From Endomicrobium sp. (lineage in GTDB: Bacteria > Elusimicrobiota > Endomicrobiia > Endomicrobiales > Endomicrobiaceae): a stretch of DNA of 64,000 nt. A model generated the notes under the pieces. That model was given only the letters and a program-made list of their open reading frames with translations, was not told the DNA's origin and ran no database searches. Made by a program: the position numbers and the translations under genes. Of this stretch, positions 50,552-60,153 are shown piece by piece; position 1 is the stretch's first letter; each line of letters begins with the position of its first letter. The stretch covers positions 17,312 through 81,311 of the forward strand of contig JAISHK010000007.1 in NCBI GenBank assembly GCA_031262585.1. Direction: 5' to 3'.

Positions 50552-51248
50552 TATTCTTACAATATTACCTAATATGTTTAAAAATATTTTTTCTGAAAGT
50601 TTAATAGGTAAAGCCATAAATAGTAAAATTCTTAATATTACTGTGATAGATATAAGATCTTTTTCTAGTGATAAGCATAAAAAAGTTGATGATAAGCCTT
50701 TTGGCGGTGGGTCTGGTATGGTTATAAAAGTTGAGCCAATATATAATGCTATCAGGAAACTAGGCGTGATAAAGAAAAATAATACTTATAGAAATCCTTA
50801 TTTAAGACCTTATGTTGTCTGCATGTCTCCACAAGGCAAAACTTTAAATAACAAAATTATAAAATATATTTCGAAATTTAAGCACTTGATTATTGTATGT
50901 GGTCATTATGAAGGTATCGATGAACGTGTTGTAAATTATGTTGATGAAGAAATATCAATAGGTGACTATGTTTTAACTGGTGGAGAGATTCCCGCAATGG
51001 TTCTAGTTGATACTGTTGCAAGAATGCTGCCCGGAGTTATAAAAGGGAAAGATTCAGTACAAAATGATTCGTTTTTTAATGGTTTATTAGATTATCCACA
51101 TTATACTAGGCCTTCGGTGTTTAGGGGTTACGTGGTGCCAGGGGTTCTTCTGTCTGGGAATCATAAAAAAATTGAAGAATGGCGTGAAAAAGAAGCACTT
51201 AAAAGAACAAAAGAGCGACGTCCGGAATTGCTAAAAAGAAGAAATTAA
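50541..51248 (+). CDS. trmD: tRNA (guanine-N1)-methyltransferase
   Basis: Methylates G37 of tRNAs next to the anticodon to prevent frameshifting. 235 residues. The deep-knot SPOUT domain shows DDKPFGGGSGMVIKVEPI near residue 50, VCMSPQGKTLNNKI near 92, VCGHYEGIDERVV near 118 and SIGDYVLTGGEIPAMVLVD near 137. The C-terminal domain has PHYTRPSVFRGYVVPGVLLSGNH. I set the start at ATG 50541 (KIDILTILPNMF), as in the family; an in-frame ATG at 50508 would extend deep into rimM. It overlaps the end of rimM by 11 bases. Confidence 0.96.
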   Translation: MKIDILTILPNMFKNIFSESLIGKAINSKILNITVIDIRSFSSDKHKKVDDKPFGGGSGMVIKVEPIYNAIRKLGVIKKNNTYRNPYLRPYVVCMSPQGKTLNNKIIKYISKFKHLIIVCGHYEGIDERVVNYVDEEISIGDYVLTGGEIPAMVLVDTVARMLPGVIKGKDSVQNDSFFNGLLDYPHYTRPSVFRGYVVPGVLLSGNHKKIEEWREKEALKRTKERRPELLKRRN

Positions 51249-51315
51249 GATATACTTGACTTACAAAAGATGAGATTTGAAAACGATAAAGTTGTTTTTA
51301 TTAAAGGAGCTGTTT

Positions 51316-51690
51316 ATGTCGTTGTTAGGGTATGTTCAATTGTTGCAGAAAAGAGATTTGGGAATATCTTTTAAATCTGGGGATCAAGTGAAGGTATATT
51401 TTAAAATAATTGAAGGTATAAATGAAAGAATTCAAATTTTTGAGGGTGTTGTTATACGCAGGAGGGGTAGTGGACTTTCAGAGACTTTTACAGTACGGAA
51501 GATTTCTTTTGGAGTTGGGGTTGAAAGAATTTTCCCTATACATTCTCCTCGTATAGAGAAAATTGAAGTTGTAAGACGTGGAAAAGTACGTAGAGCTAAA
51601 CTTTATTATTTAAGAGGGCTTTCAGGTAAAGCTGCAAGAATTGTAGAGGATTCTGGAAGGTTTGTGAAAAAAGCACTTAATTCAAAGTAA
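51316..51690 (+). CDS. rplS: Ribosomal protein L19
   Basis: Lies at the 30S-50S interface. 124 residues. Motifs: [21 protein letters not shown] near the start and [25 protein letters not shown], then [35 protein letters not shown], which are diagnostic. I chose ATG 51316 because AAAGGAG lies seven bases before it; TTG 51277 is in frame but not supported. It sits 67 bases after trmD, and rnhB follows shortly. Confidence 0.97.
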   Translation: MSLLGYVQLLQKRDLGISFKSGDQVKVYFKIIEGINERIQIFEGVVIRRRGSGLSETFTVRKISFGVGVERIFPIHSPRIEKIEVVRRGKVRRAKLYYLRGLSGKAARIVEDSGRFVKKALNSK

Positions 51691-51712
51691 TTTGTTAACA
51701 TATAAAAATCTA

Positions 51713-52339
51713 ATGGATTTGTTTTCTTTTGATGAGAGCTTTTATAATAAAAAAGTATCGTTAATCGCAGGTATTGATGAGGCTGGGAGAGGCTCTATAG
51801 CTGGGCCTGTGGTGGCCGCTGGTGTAATTTTTCCTAAAGGTTTTAAAATACCATATTTAAATGATTCGAAACAGTTATCAATTCAGAGAAGAGAAAAGCT
51901 TTTTGCAATAATTAAAAAAAAATCTTTGGCATATTCTATTAAAGCTGTTGATAATAAAACCATAGATAAAATTAATATATTGCAAGCAACATTTTTAGCA
52001 ATGTATGGTGCTGTTTCAGGATTGCCAATACAACCCAATTTATGTTTAATAGATGGAAATTATATCATTCCAAATTTTTCTTTAAATCAAGTAGCTATTG
52101 TAAAGGGTGATGCTAAAAGTGCTTCAATAGCAGCGGCTTCAATACTTGCTAAAGTTGCAAGAGATAATATTATGATAAAATATGCAAGAAAATATAGTGT
52201 TTACAAATTTGAAAAACATAAAGGATATGCTACAAAATGGCATATAGAAAGTTTAAAAATGTGTGGAGTATGCCCTATTCATAGGTTAACATTTGCACCA
52301 GTGAAGAATGTTGTTTCCCAAATTAAATTTGGTATATAA
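51713..52339 (+). CDS. rnhB: Ribonuclease HII
   Basis: Cuts RNA in RNA-DNA hybrids, removing misincorporated ribonucleotides and primer pieces. 208 residues with the catalytic acid set: IAGIDEAGRGSIAGPVVAAGVIF (DEAGRG), YLNDSKQLS, LIDGNYIIP and GDAKSASIAAASILAKVARD. The C-terminus has KFEKHKGYATKWHIE. The ATG at 51713 is preferred; a TTG at 51692 is in frame two bases after the rplS stop and would add seven residues. Neither has a clear ribosome site, suggesting coupling to rplS. It closes the operon; 2.1 kb of decayed DNA follows. Confidence 0.94.
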   Translation: MDLFSFDESFYNKKVSLIAGIDEAGRGSIAGPVVAAGVIFPKGFKIPYLNDSKQLSIQRREKLFAIIKKKSLAYSIKAVDNKTIDKINILQATFLAMYGAVSGLPIQPNLCLIDGNYIIPNFSLNQVAIVKGDAKSASIAAASILAKVARDNIMIKYARKYSVYKFEKHKGYATKWHIESLKMCGVCPIHRLTFAPVKNVVSQIKFGI

Positions 52340-54505
52340 CTCTCTATATAATTACTATATAGAAACTTCTTCGTTTAAAAATATCGACTTTGAGTAAAAC
52401 AATAAATATTTTAATGCTTTAGAAGTATAATTATTTAAAATTTTAGATACAAATTTTGAGATTCTTGAAATTGATAGATTGTTAGCTTAATAAAATATTA
52501 AAAATTATAAAGTTAGAGTCAAGATTATATTAAGATAATGTTGGTTTTAATTTTTTGTTGTAGAAATTATTTATTCAGGTCATTGAATCTGTTTTCTTTG
52601 TAATGTTTAATTTTTTTTAAATTTAATATTTGTATAGGATGATTTACAAAAAATCACAGGCAGGTATTTTGGAAAGATGTATGTGAATGATTAGAATATA
52701 AAAGTGAAGCGAGAGGGGAAGCGAAGAGGTAATTTATAGTACGATGTTAGAGTGGTTTAAGTTTTGTATCAAGAGGAAAATGGAACTATGATGTTTACTC
52801 ATTAAATAACAGTGAAGTATTAGGTGAGTAATAGTTGATGAAACAGAAAATAAATCAGTAGAAGTTAGTATGAGAATAGTAAAAAAGTAGAATAAATAAT
52901 GCAACTTAGTATTTTGACTAGTTGGCTAGGATGCAAGGAAATTGTTCAGAGTATATTAGAATTATACGAGGAATGGAGTGATTCGTTAAATAAAATTAAC
53001 TTGTAGTAAAGACGGTTGTCTTAAGTAAAAACCAAGATAATAACAAGTAAAATAGAGAAAAATGCAGTGCAATATGGAGCAGATATTTTAGAAGAAAAAA
53101 GCAAAAGCATTAGTGATAATTGATAGATTGTGTGTAAATATATACAATATCATAGAGGTAGTAATGTTTAATGTGATGGGTAGTGGATAAAAAATATAGA
53201 ATAAAGCATAAAAGATAATGGAATAAGCAAAATAACTAAACTGATGATGAGTTTAGTTGAGTGACAAAGTTTATAGAAAGAAATAGGTTAGAATGAATGT
53301 TGAGGTTAGAGTTAAAATATTTGCGAATAGAAGATAGTGAAGGAAATTTTTGTAGCAAAAAATTTCCTATTTCTTGTTAGAGCAGAAAAAAGAATAAGTG
53401 TCGAAGTATGTAAAGTTATAGCTTAAGTTTTATATATAATTGAAATTTTTAAGAAGGATAGATTATAACGTAATCTAACAAATGATTGATCTAGTAAAGT
53501 TTTTAGTTTGTAATAGAAATTAAGTACCGAGACTTGTGAAATGTAGTGCATTTTCATTTTAATACTGAAATAAATATAAGTTAAAGAAACAAGAAGAAAA
53601 GTTGATAAGATCGATTTTCTAATAGGGTTGAAGTATTTTTAGATTTGATATATAGTGGGGATAATAAGCGCAGCAGATAAATTATTAACTTCAGTGAAAG
53701 TTGTAAAAGTATAATAAGATGGAGGGACGCGATTGATAGTTCAATTTATAATAAGAAGAAAAATTTAAAAAGAAGAGTTTAGAAGAAAGAACACAAAGAT
53801 TGATGATATTGAAATATTTTCGTTGTTGATACTGATGTAATAAAGCCGAAAAACAAGGTTTTAGTATTTGCAAGTAAGTATTAATGAATAATTGATTATT
53901 AGTGTGGTATAAAAATGAGTTATTTTTCTGATAGAAATGTATCGTTGATTCGTGAATCAGTCTAGAAGAAAGAGTAAATTGTTTCAATGTAAAATTGTAA
54001 ATTATATAGAATATATTCAAAAAGAAGAAAAAAATTAGAAATATATAAAAGAGGTTGCACAAAGTTACTCAGAAGAGTATTAAATATTAAAAACAACAAT
54101 TCGAATAATATATATGTATCGTTTATAGAAGAATAGATAAGTTGGAGTTTGATATTAATGTGAATTTTGTTTAGTAAATGACGGATGAGTTGTTGTAATA
54201 TTCAATAGTTATTGTGTTTGTTGTAGAGGTTCATTTTAAAATTTACCATAAGTTTTTTTGCGTTTTGTTTGTGTTGAAAACATGTCTGTCCTTGTTATGG
54301 GTAATAATTTCTATTTACTTTAAAACAAAACCTTGCCTGCAAAAATAAAGTAGATTAATTAGTTGTTATAATCAAATTTATAGGAAAGTAGTTTTATTTA
54401 TTTTTTAAGAGAATTCCTTAATATTATTTTCAACTACTTTTTTAACAACTTTTTTAACATGATTTTCATTCTACATGAAAATTCTATTAAAATTAATTTG
54501 ATTTT
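52340..54505. other. Decayed, purine-rich stretch between rnhB and jag
   Basis: About 2.2 kb with no intact gene. The plus strand is rich in A and G from 52660 to about 54060. Traces include VIYSTMLEWFKFCIKRK near 52735 and TENKSVEVSMRIVKK near 52850. Together with copy B of the repeat at 52638 they suggest the remains of a lysine-rich protein related to that at 45.9 kb. The minus-strand open frame at 53691-54062 shows only low-complexity sequence and is not called. Confidence 0.45.
52638..52690 (+). repeat. Decayed dispersed repeat, copy B
   Basis: Partner of 45911-45960, sharing the ACAAAAAATCACA core and the reading IYKKSQAGI. Copy B stays open a little longer (LERCM) before stops. Similarity fades after about 50-60 bases. 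Confidence 0.45.
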
Positions 54506-54691
54506 TTACAATTTTTTTGAATCAACTGATATTAATACTATTGCAGGTTTTGTTCCCATTAATCCGAAAAGGCCAGTCGTGCCTTCACTAACGATTTTTA
54601 TTGTAATATCTTCTCTTTTGCATCTAAGTTGCAATAATCCATTATTTATTGCCTCTTCTACAGTTTTGCCTTTAAATTCTATTTCTAGCAT
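54506..54691 (-). CDS. jag: Jag/KhpB N-terminal domain only
   Basis: 61 residues: LEIEFKGKTVEEAINNGL, then KREDITIKIVSEGTTGLFGLMGTKPAIVLISV. This is the Jag_N domain, including the GLFGL.G motif. Full-length Jag has this plus a KH and an R3H domain (about 200 or more residues); here a stop follows at once and no KH or R3H remnant was recognised downstream. It keeps its place 35 bases after yidC, and the reading frame and motif are clean, so it may still be made. Its role in the YidC neighbourhood is unknown. Alternatively it is the intact front of a truncated gene. Confidence 0.7.
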   Translation of the reverse strand: MLEIEFKGKTVEEAINNGLLQLRCKREDITIKIVSEGTTGLFGLMGTKPAIVLISVDSKKL

Positions 54692-54726
54692 TGTTTTATT
54701 CCCAATAAAGACTTGTTGTTAATTAT

Positions 54727-56286
54727 TTAAAAACGCTTTAAGTTAATAGAATCTTTTCTTAGTATAAAATATTGTTCTATCATTGAAAATATATTATTTG
54801 TAATCCAGTATATAACAAGACCTGAAGGGAAAGCCCAAAACATAAATGTAAATAGTATTGGCATTATGTACATTATTCTTTTTTGCATAGGATCGGATGT
54901 TGCTACTGTCATTTTTTGTTGAAAAAACATACATATTCCCATTATTAAAGGAAGAAGATTAAGATTAAAAGCTTCGAAGCGCATAAATTGATCCGCAGCT
55001 GATAAGTCCTTTATCCATAAAATCCACCCTTCATTTCTAAGTTCGTAAGCATTTCTCAACATAGTGAAAAATGCCCAAAAAATAGGTAGCTGTAAAATCA
55101 TAGGCAAACATCCACCTAAAGGATTAACTTTTTGGGTTCTGTAGATATTTAGCATTTCAGCTTGCAATCTTTTTGGGTCATTTTTATATTTTATTTGAAT
55201 GTCTTTTATTATAGGCTGTATGTGTTTCATTGCGGCACTTGATTTTAAACCTTTTAATGTTAATGGCAATACTAAAATTTGTATAAAGGCTGTAATTATT
55301 ATGATAGCCCATCCGTAATTAAGAGTAAGTTTATAAAAAAATGTTAAAATCATAAAAGCGATTTTACCTAAAAAACCAAAGAATCCGAAATCAATAGTCT
55401 TTTCTAATCCTAAATTATAGGTTTTTAAATATGTGTACCCTTTAGGCCCCAAATAAAAATTTAGATTGTATTCTTTTTTTGTAACATTGTCAGGAACTGT
55501 TGCCATAAAGGTAAGAGAATAAGGGTGTTTTTTATCAAGTCTTGATGATATAATTTTGTCAAAATCATTTGAATGTTCTGGTATAAATGCTGCAAGAAAA
55601 TATCTATTATCTATGGCTACCCATTTATAGTAATGAGCAAGTTCTGAGTTGTTGTTTAATTTTTTAAGTTTATTGGGCTTAGTTGTTGTGTAAGCCAATG
55701 CTCTTGTGAGTGAGATATTTTCTTTAAGTTCTTTATCATCGGTACCAAGTCCAGGTCCCCATTCAAGTTCTATCGATGGAATGGAAATATTTTTTGTTTT
55801 TTCTATAATAATATTTAAATTATGCATATAGTCATTTGATAAAGTGTAAGTCTTTGTAATTTTCCATCCTTCATGAGAATCATGTTCAAAAACTATTTTG
55901 TTGTTAGTTTGGGAAACAATTTTATAAATTGAATCTGAAAAATTTCCCATAACTGGAGCCGATTTTGGAAGAACTAAATCTACCCACTGTCCATTTTTTT
56001 CTTTTATAGACCAGCTTAATATTGCTGCGCCTTTATTTGTTAAAACAGTTTTATATTCTTCGGTTGTAATATTTATATGTTTTTCCTGTTTTTGTATATA
56101 GTATTGATTGTTTAATTTTTGATTAACTGATTTTGCATTTTGGAACTTATTAGATTGTGTTATTAAATTGATTGATTGTTGGGGAGTGTTTTGAAGAGTT
56201 TTTTCAGTGTGAGGTTCGAAGAAAAAAAACCATGCCAATATTGTGGTAATTGATAAAATTACAAATAAAACAGAATCTCTATTCAT
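54727..56286 (-). CDS. yidC: Membrane protein insertase YidC
   Basis: Inserts and folds inner-membrane proteins, alone or with SecYEG. 519 residues. The N-terminal helix (DSVLFVILSITTILAWFFF) and a large periplasmic domain (residues ~25-300) are the form found in bacteria with an outer membrane. The conserved C-terminal core has five helices with NYGWAIIIITAFIQILVLPLTLKG, MKHIQPIIKDIQIKYKNDPKRLQAEM (coiled loop) and NPLGGCLPMILQLPIFWAFF. I chose ATG 56286 because AAAAGGTG lies seven bases upstream; GTG 56295 sits inside that site. yidD lies 17 bases upstream, and jag follows after 35 bases. Confidence 0.96.
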   Translation of the reverse strand: MNRDSVLFVILSITTILAWFFFFEPHTEKTLQNTPQQSINLITQSNKFQNAKSVNQKLNNQYYIQKQEKHINITTEEYKTVLTNKGAAILSWSIKEKNGQWVDLVLPKSAPVMGNFSDSIYKIVSQTNNKIVFEHDSHEGWKITKTYTLSNDYMHNLNIIIEKTKNISIPSIELEWGPGLGTDDKELKENISLTRALAYTTTKPNKLKKLNNNSELAHYYKWVAIDNRYFLAAFIPEHSNDFDKIISSRLDKKHPYSLTFMATVPDNVTKKEYNLNFYLGPKGYTYLKTYNLGLEKTIDFGFFGFLGKIAFMILTFFYKLTLNYGWAIIIITAFIQILVLPLTLKGLKSSAAMKHIQPIIKDIQIKYKNDPKRLQAEMLNIYRTQKVNPLGGCLPMILQLPIFWAFFTMLRNAYELRNEGWILWIKDLSAADQFMRFEAFNLNLLPLIMGICMFFQQKMTVATSDPMQKRIMYIMPILFTFMFWAFPSGLVIYWITNNIFSMIEQYFILRKDSINLKRF

Positions 56287-56303
56287 TTTTAACACCTTTT
56301 ATA

Positions 56304-56528
56304 TTATTTTTCTTTTTTCGATGAAGGTACGGAGTCAAATCCACCATTGCAAAAAGGATGACAGCGAATAAATCTTTTAAGAATTAAATAAGAACCTTTA
56401 AAGAAACCATGTATTTTTATTGATTGATAAGCATATGTGGAGCAAGTTGGCTGGAAACGACATCTACTAGGAAAAGATTGGGAAGCAAATTTATAACAGT
56501 TAATTAAAAAAAGCGCTAAATATTTCAT
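56304..56528 (-). CDS. yidD: Membrane protein insertion efficiency factor YidD
   Basis: 74 residues. Diagnostic sequence: INCYKFASQSFPSRCRFQPTCSTYAYQSIKIHGFFKGS, then LKRFIRCHPFCNGGFDSVP. The family's three cysteines (CRFQPTCS, RCHPF) and the 'HPF..GG.DPVP' end are present, with SVP in place of PVP. It helps membrane protein insertion and sits between rnpA (three bases away) and yidC (17 bases), the usual order. Confidence 0.96.
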   Translation of the reverse strand: MKYLALFLINCYKFASQSFPSRCRFQPTCSTYAYQSIKIHGFFKGSYLILKRFIRCHPFCNGGFDSVPSSKKEK

Positions 56529-56531
56529 ATA

Positions 56532-56891
56532 CTACTCCAAACCTGTATATAATTTTGCGCTTTTAAGCAAATTTAAAATACTTTTTTCTAAATTGTAATA
56601 ATCCAACGACGCAGTTCCTGAATTAGAAATAAAAATTAAATCTAAACACGGTTTCAATAAGTGCTTATTAGTTCTGAAAATTTCTCTTAACCTTCTTTTT
56701 GTTCTATTTCTTACAACGGCCGTCCCCACCTTTCTAGGTGTAACAAGCCCAAGTCTCCTTATAACTTGTCCATCGTTTCTTTTAAAAGCAAACACCTTTA
56801 TGTTTTCATTTTCGAGTCTTGAACCATTTTTAAATATTTTATTAAAATCATTTTGCGTATGCAACCTTTCTGCAGAAGTAAAAGAAAACAT
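56532..56891 (-). CDS. rnpA: Ribonuclease P protein component
   Basis: Protein subunit of RNase P, which trims the 5' end of tRNA precursors. 119 residues. The signature RRLGLVTPRKVGTAVVRNRTKRRLREIFR, with the RNR box, is clear, and RLHTQNDFNKIFKNGSR is the usual start. I prefer ATG 56891 with AAAAAG just ahead; ATG 56915 is in frame and would add eight residues. It is basic, as expected for an RNA-binding protein. The gap to rpmH is about 70 bases. Confidence 0.94.
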   Translation of the reverse strand: MFSFTSAERLHTQNDFNKIFKNGSRLENENIKVFAFKRNDGQVIRRLGLVTPRKVGTAVVRNRTKRRLREIFRTNKHLLKPCLDLIFISNSGTASLDYYNLEKSILNLLKSAKLYTGLE

Positions 56892-56963
56892 CTTTTTATT
56901 ACAATTATACCTCATTTATTATAATCGTTTAGCGAGTTTTGGCATTTTTATATGTGTAAGTTT

Positions 56964-57098
56964 TTATGCGCAAATTATTTTACGTCCTTTCCTTCTGCGC
57001 GCACTTAAAACTTTTCGTCCTCCAGTTGTAGCCATTCTTGCCATAAAACCTATTTTCTTTTTTCTTCTATTTTTATTTGGCTGAAAAGTCCTTTTCAT
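56964..57098 (-). CDS. rpmH: Ribosomal protein L34
   Basis: 44 residues: [18 protein letters not shown], then [22 protein letters not shown] and a short ICA tail. This is the diagnostic L34 sequence with the family's R-x-R-R-x-K-G-R end. It heads the rpmH-rnpA-yidD-yidC-jag set. The ATG at 57098 has AGAGGA about seven bases upstream. Confidence 0.96.
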   Translation of the reverse strand: MKRTFQPNKNRRKKKIGFMARMATTGGRKVLSARRRKGRKIICA

Positions 57099-59309
57099 CT
57101 TAAATCCTCTTCAAATTCAGTTACTTTATCCATGAATTATCTCCATTATATCTAAAAATACTATTGGTGTCAACTTTGGATATTCTCTAGTAATTATCAA
57201 GTTTGTGTAATATCTAAATAAGATTTGCTTCAATATATCTTTTATTTTAATTATGCTATTGTTATATTATTTTAATTCCAAAATAAAAAAAGTTTCTTGT
57301 AAAAGGTGTTTAAATTTGCTTCAACATAAAAATGTTGTTTAGACTTGAAAAAATAGAAGTTGAGTAATATGAGTAGTCGTTTCCATTTTCATGTAACTTA
57401 GTAAATACTTGTTAAAATAATAGTTATAAAGTTTTGTAAAAAAATATTTGAATTTTGGTTTGCTAATTAGATAATAAGTTATTGTTTTTTTAAATTGCGT
57501 AAACATAATATAATCTATAAAAGTTTTCAAGTTATTGTTTTTAGTTAACAAATACCAACAAAATGAATTTAGAAAATTAGTTATAGTTAATGGTAATTAA
57601 AGTGTTATTAATGATTCATACTTTTTCACCATCGTATTTGAAATGTTTTTATATGCAATTGGGAAACTAGAAATTCAATAGTAATTAAAATTAATGTTTT
57701 TTACTAATTTCTATTTACTGGGTTTTTTTTATATTTTTAATCTATTTCACTGTCTGTACCTTTAGGCTTAATTAAACTTTTTTTACTGTTGTTTTTAAAA
57801 TAGTGTTTTACTATTTCTAATTGGTATTTTGCTTATGTAAGTTTTGCACATATTTTTAAATCAGTTTCACAAACAGTGTTCATAAACATATTCGCTGCAT
57901 TTTTTCAATGTATTTTTAATTCTTATCGTTTCGTATTTAAACTTTCATTTCGAAGTCACTTATTTTACTTTATTTTCCACTATATATTTATTTTACTCAC
58001 ACATTTTCATCTTCCATTATTGCAAACTTCTTATCTCTCTCGTTTTTATTACTTACCACCTCTGCTCATTTTATTGTTTCCCTCATCTGTTTTTTCTATT
58101 TTTCATTATATTATTTATGCATTTTACGTTGCTTCTTGAGGTTGCTTTATCTTTTATTTTACTTGAAACTTCTAATCACATCTTCTACTGTTTGTGAATT
58201 CCTAAAACAATTTGAAAATAGTTGACAATCTGTGAAAGACTATTTGTAAACAACGGTATTACTACTCTATAGTTGAATTTTTTTGTAATAAGCTTTTATT
58301 TAGCTGGAAAAATTTATTGTTATATGTACAATAACTAGTGAAATTAGTTTTGTATCTTTTTGCCCTTGAGATTTGAAGATTTGAGAGGTTTTAGGAGAAG
58401 CAGATATCTTTTATAGCTGAATCAGTTTCATTTATTATATTAGTGTGTATCAAATCTTGAGTTTGTTTTTTTCTAAGACTGATGTGATGCTTTTAAAGTT
58501 GGTAAGGCAACAAAAAAGATTTTGTAATTCCAAGAGATCGCAGATACTAAAGTTATTTCTGAATTTTCTGCATGTACTAGTATTTTTCTATAAGTTAAGA
58601 GAGATTTTAGCTAATATGATACTTTTATCAGTAAAGGATAAGATTTTATACTATTTTTTTACCACTTCGTTATTTTTTTATAGAAACATAGTATAAAAGT
58701 TAGCGATATTAAGCAGTAATTATTCTTTTCATGTTTAAATTTTTCCTCTATTTCTCTTATTTATTGTAGTTAAATGTCTTTCTTATGTTAGAGTTTATGT
58801 TTTTTTCAATCTTTTGCTTTGGTACTGCTTTATAAAGCTATAAGGCAGTAGAGTCTTATGTATGGGAATAAGTCTCACTTAATTCAAAAATATTTTTCAT
58901 TTTAGTAATACCTTTTATAATGGAATATAGTAAAATCAATAAGTGTGAGTTTATTATGTTAGTTACATTCTAAACCATAAAAATGATTGTATTATTTTTT
59001 GAGGTCTATTAAATTAGAATTAACAATAATTAACCTATAGCGTAAAATTTAATAAACTTGATTTTTAATTATACAAGTGTTTTATCAATAAATAAAGTTT
59101 TTAAAAAGTTATAATGTTTGTAAAATCTTATTAATAGTGCTAATAGCGATTATTATAACTGTGATGAAATTTCACCTCTTAATTACAAACTTTAAGAGTT
59201 TGTTTTTAGTAGTAATTTGTATACGATAGCTAAAAAATGTAAAATAAACTGTAAAAAGATAATTTATATAGATTTACAATAATATAATATGTGTATTGAT
59301 ACATAACGC
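57099..59309. other. Gene-free stretch between rpmH and rsmA
   Basis: 2.2 kb between the divergent rpmH and rsmA/dnaA genes, the place where an origin of replication often lies. I looked for clusters of the DnaA box TTATNCACA and found none, so no origin is called. Open frames at 57876-58139 and 58445-58696 have no ribosome site and are not called. The segment 57850-58150 is purine-rich on the minus strand, like the other decayed tracts. Confidence 0.5.
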
Positions 59310-60089
59310 ATGCGTCAAAAATACGGCCAAAACTTTTTAATTGATAACAATATTGCTAATAATATTGTAAAAGCGTCTAATTTGAATAAACACGATAAAG
59401 TGCTGGAGATAGGACCTGGAAGGGGCATTTTAACAAAAATTATACAGCCACAAGTGAAGCAACTTACTTTAATTGAAATAGACACTAACTTATATCAACA
59501 ATTAAAACATTATTTTTTCTTTCATGATGTTGAAAATGTTAATGTTGTAAATGTTGATTTTCTTAAATATAGCATTCCGGATATGAAATTCAAAATTATT
59601 TCTAATTTGCCATATAATATAGGTACGGCAATTATTCAAAAAATTTTGCCTTTACAAAATTGGACTACTGCTATTTTTATGCTTCAAAAAGAGGTTGTTA
59701 AACGTCTTTCAGCTGAAAATGATCGTAAAAATTATGGATACATGTCCATATTTACTTCATACTATGCAGATTGTACCATTTTGTTTGATGTTTCGCCAAA
59801 ATGTTTTAGACCATCACCAAAAGTTGTTTCTTCAGTTATAAAACTTACGAATAAGTTTTCTTTGCCACCTGAACCTATTTTTTTTGACTTTGTAAAACAT
59901 GCATTTAGTATGCGTAGAAAAACTATTTTAAATTGTATAAGTTCTTTTAAAAGTATAGGAAAAGATAGGGCTTTACAAATTATTGATAACTTAAATTTAG
60001 AATCAGCTTTAAGACCGGATAAAATGTCAACTTCGGATTTTTTAAATTTGACAAACAGAATGAAAAAGTATACAATTTCTCATATCTAG
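59310..60089 (+). CDS. rsmA: 16S rRNA dimethyladenosine transferase (RsmA/KsgA)
   Basis: Dimethylates two adjacent adenines near the 3' end of 16S rRNA (A1518 and A1519 in E. coli). 259 residues. Motifs: KYGQNFLIDNNIANNIV at the start, VLEIGPGRGILTKII near residue 31 (AdoMet loop), LIEID, NVDFLK and ISNLPYNIGTAII (the NLPY catalytic motif). C-terminal domain has FRPSPKVVSSVIKL and HAFSMRRKTILNCI. No good ribosome site precedes ATG 59310. It is followed after 64 bases by dnaA. Confidence 0.96.
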   Translation: MRQKYGQNFLIDNNIANNIVKASNLNKHDKVLEIGPGRGILTKIIQPQVKQLTLIEIDTNLYQQLKHYFFFHDVENVNVVNVDFLKYSIPDMKFKIISNLPYNIGTAIIQKILPLQNWTTAIFMLQKEVVKRLSAENDRKNYGYMSIFTSYYADCTILFDVSPKCFRPSPKVVSSVIKLTNKFSLPPEPIFFDFVKHAFSMRRKTILNCISSFKSIGKDRALQIIDNLNLESALRPDKMSTSDFLNLTNRMKKYTISHI

Positions 60090-60153
60090 GAATATCGTCG
60101 CTTTTTTATAATCTTGTATTTTTTAGAGTTGTTAGTAATTTATTAGGGATAAT

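Noticed and set aside
57876..58696. Two open frames of 83-87 codons between rpmH and rsmA
   Set aside because: No ribosome sites, low complexity and aromatic-rich; they look like chance frames in AT-rich DNA.
57099..59309. Origin of replication between rpmH and rsmA/dnaA
   Set aside because: The position is suggestive, but no cluster of DnaA boxes or GATC-type repeats was found; calling an origin would need a skew plot.
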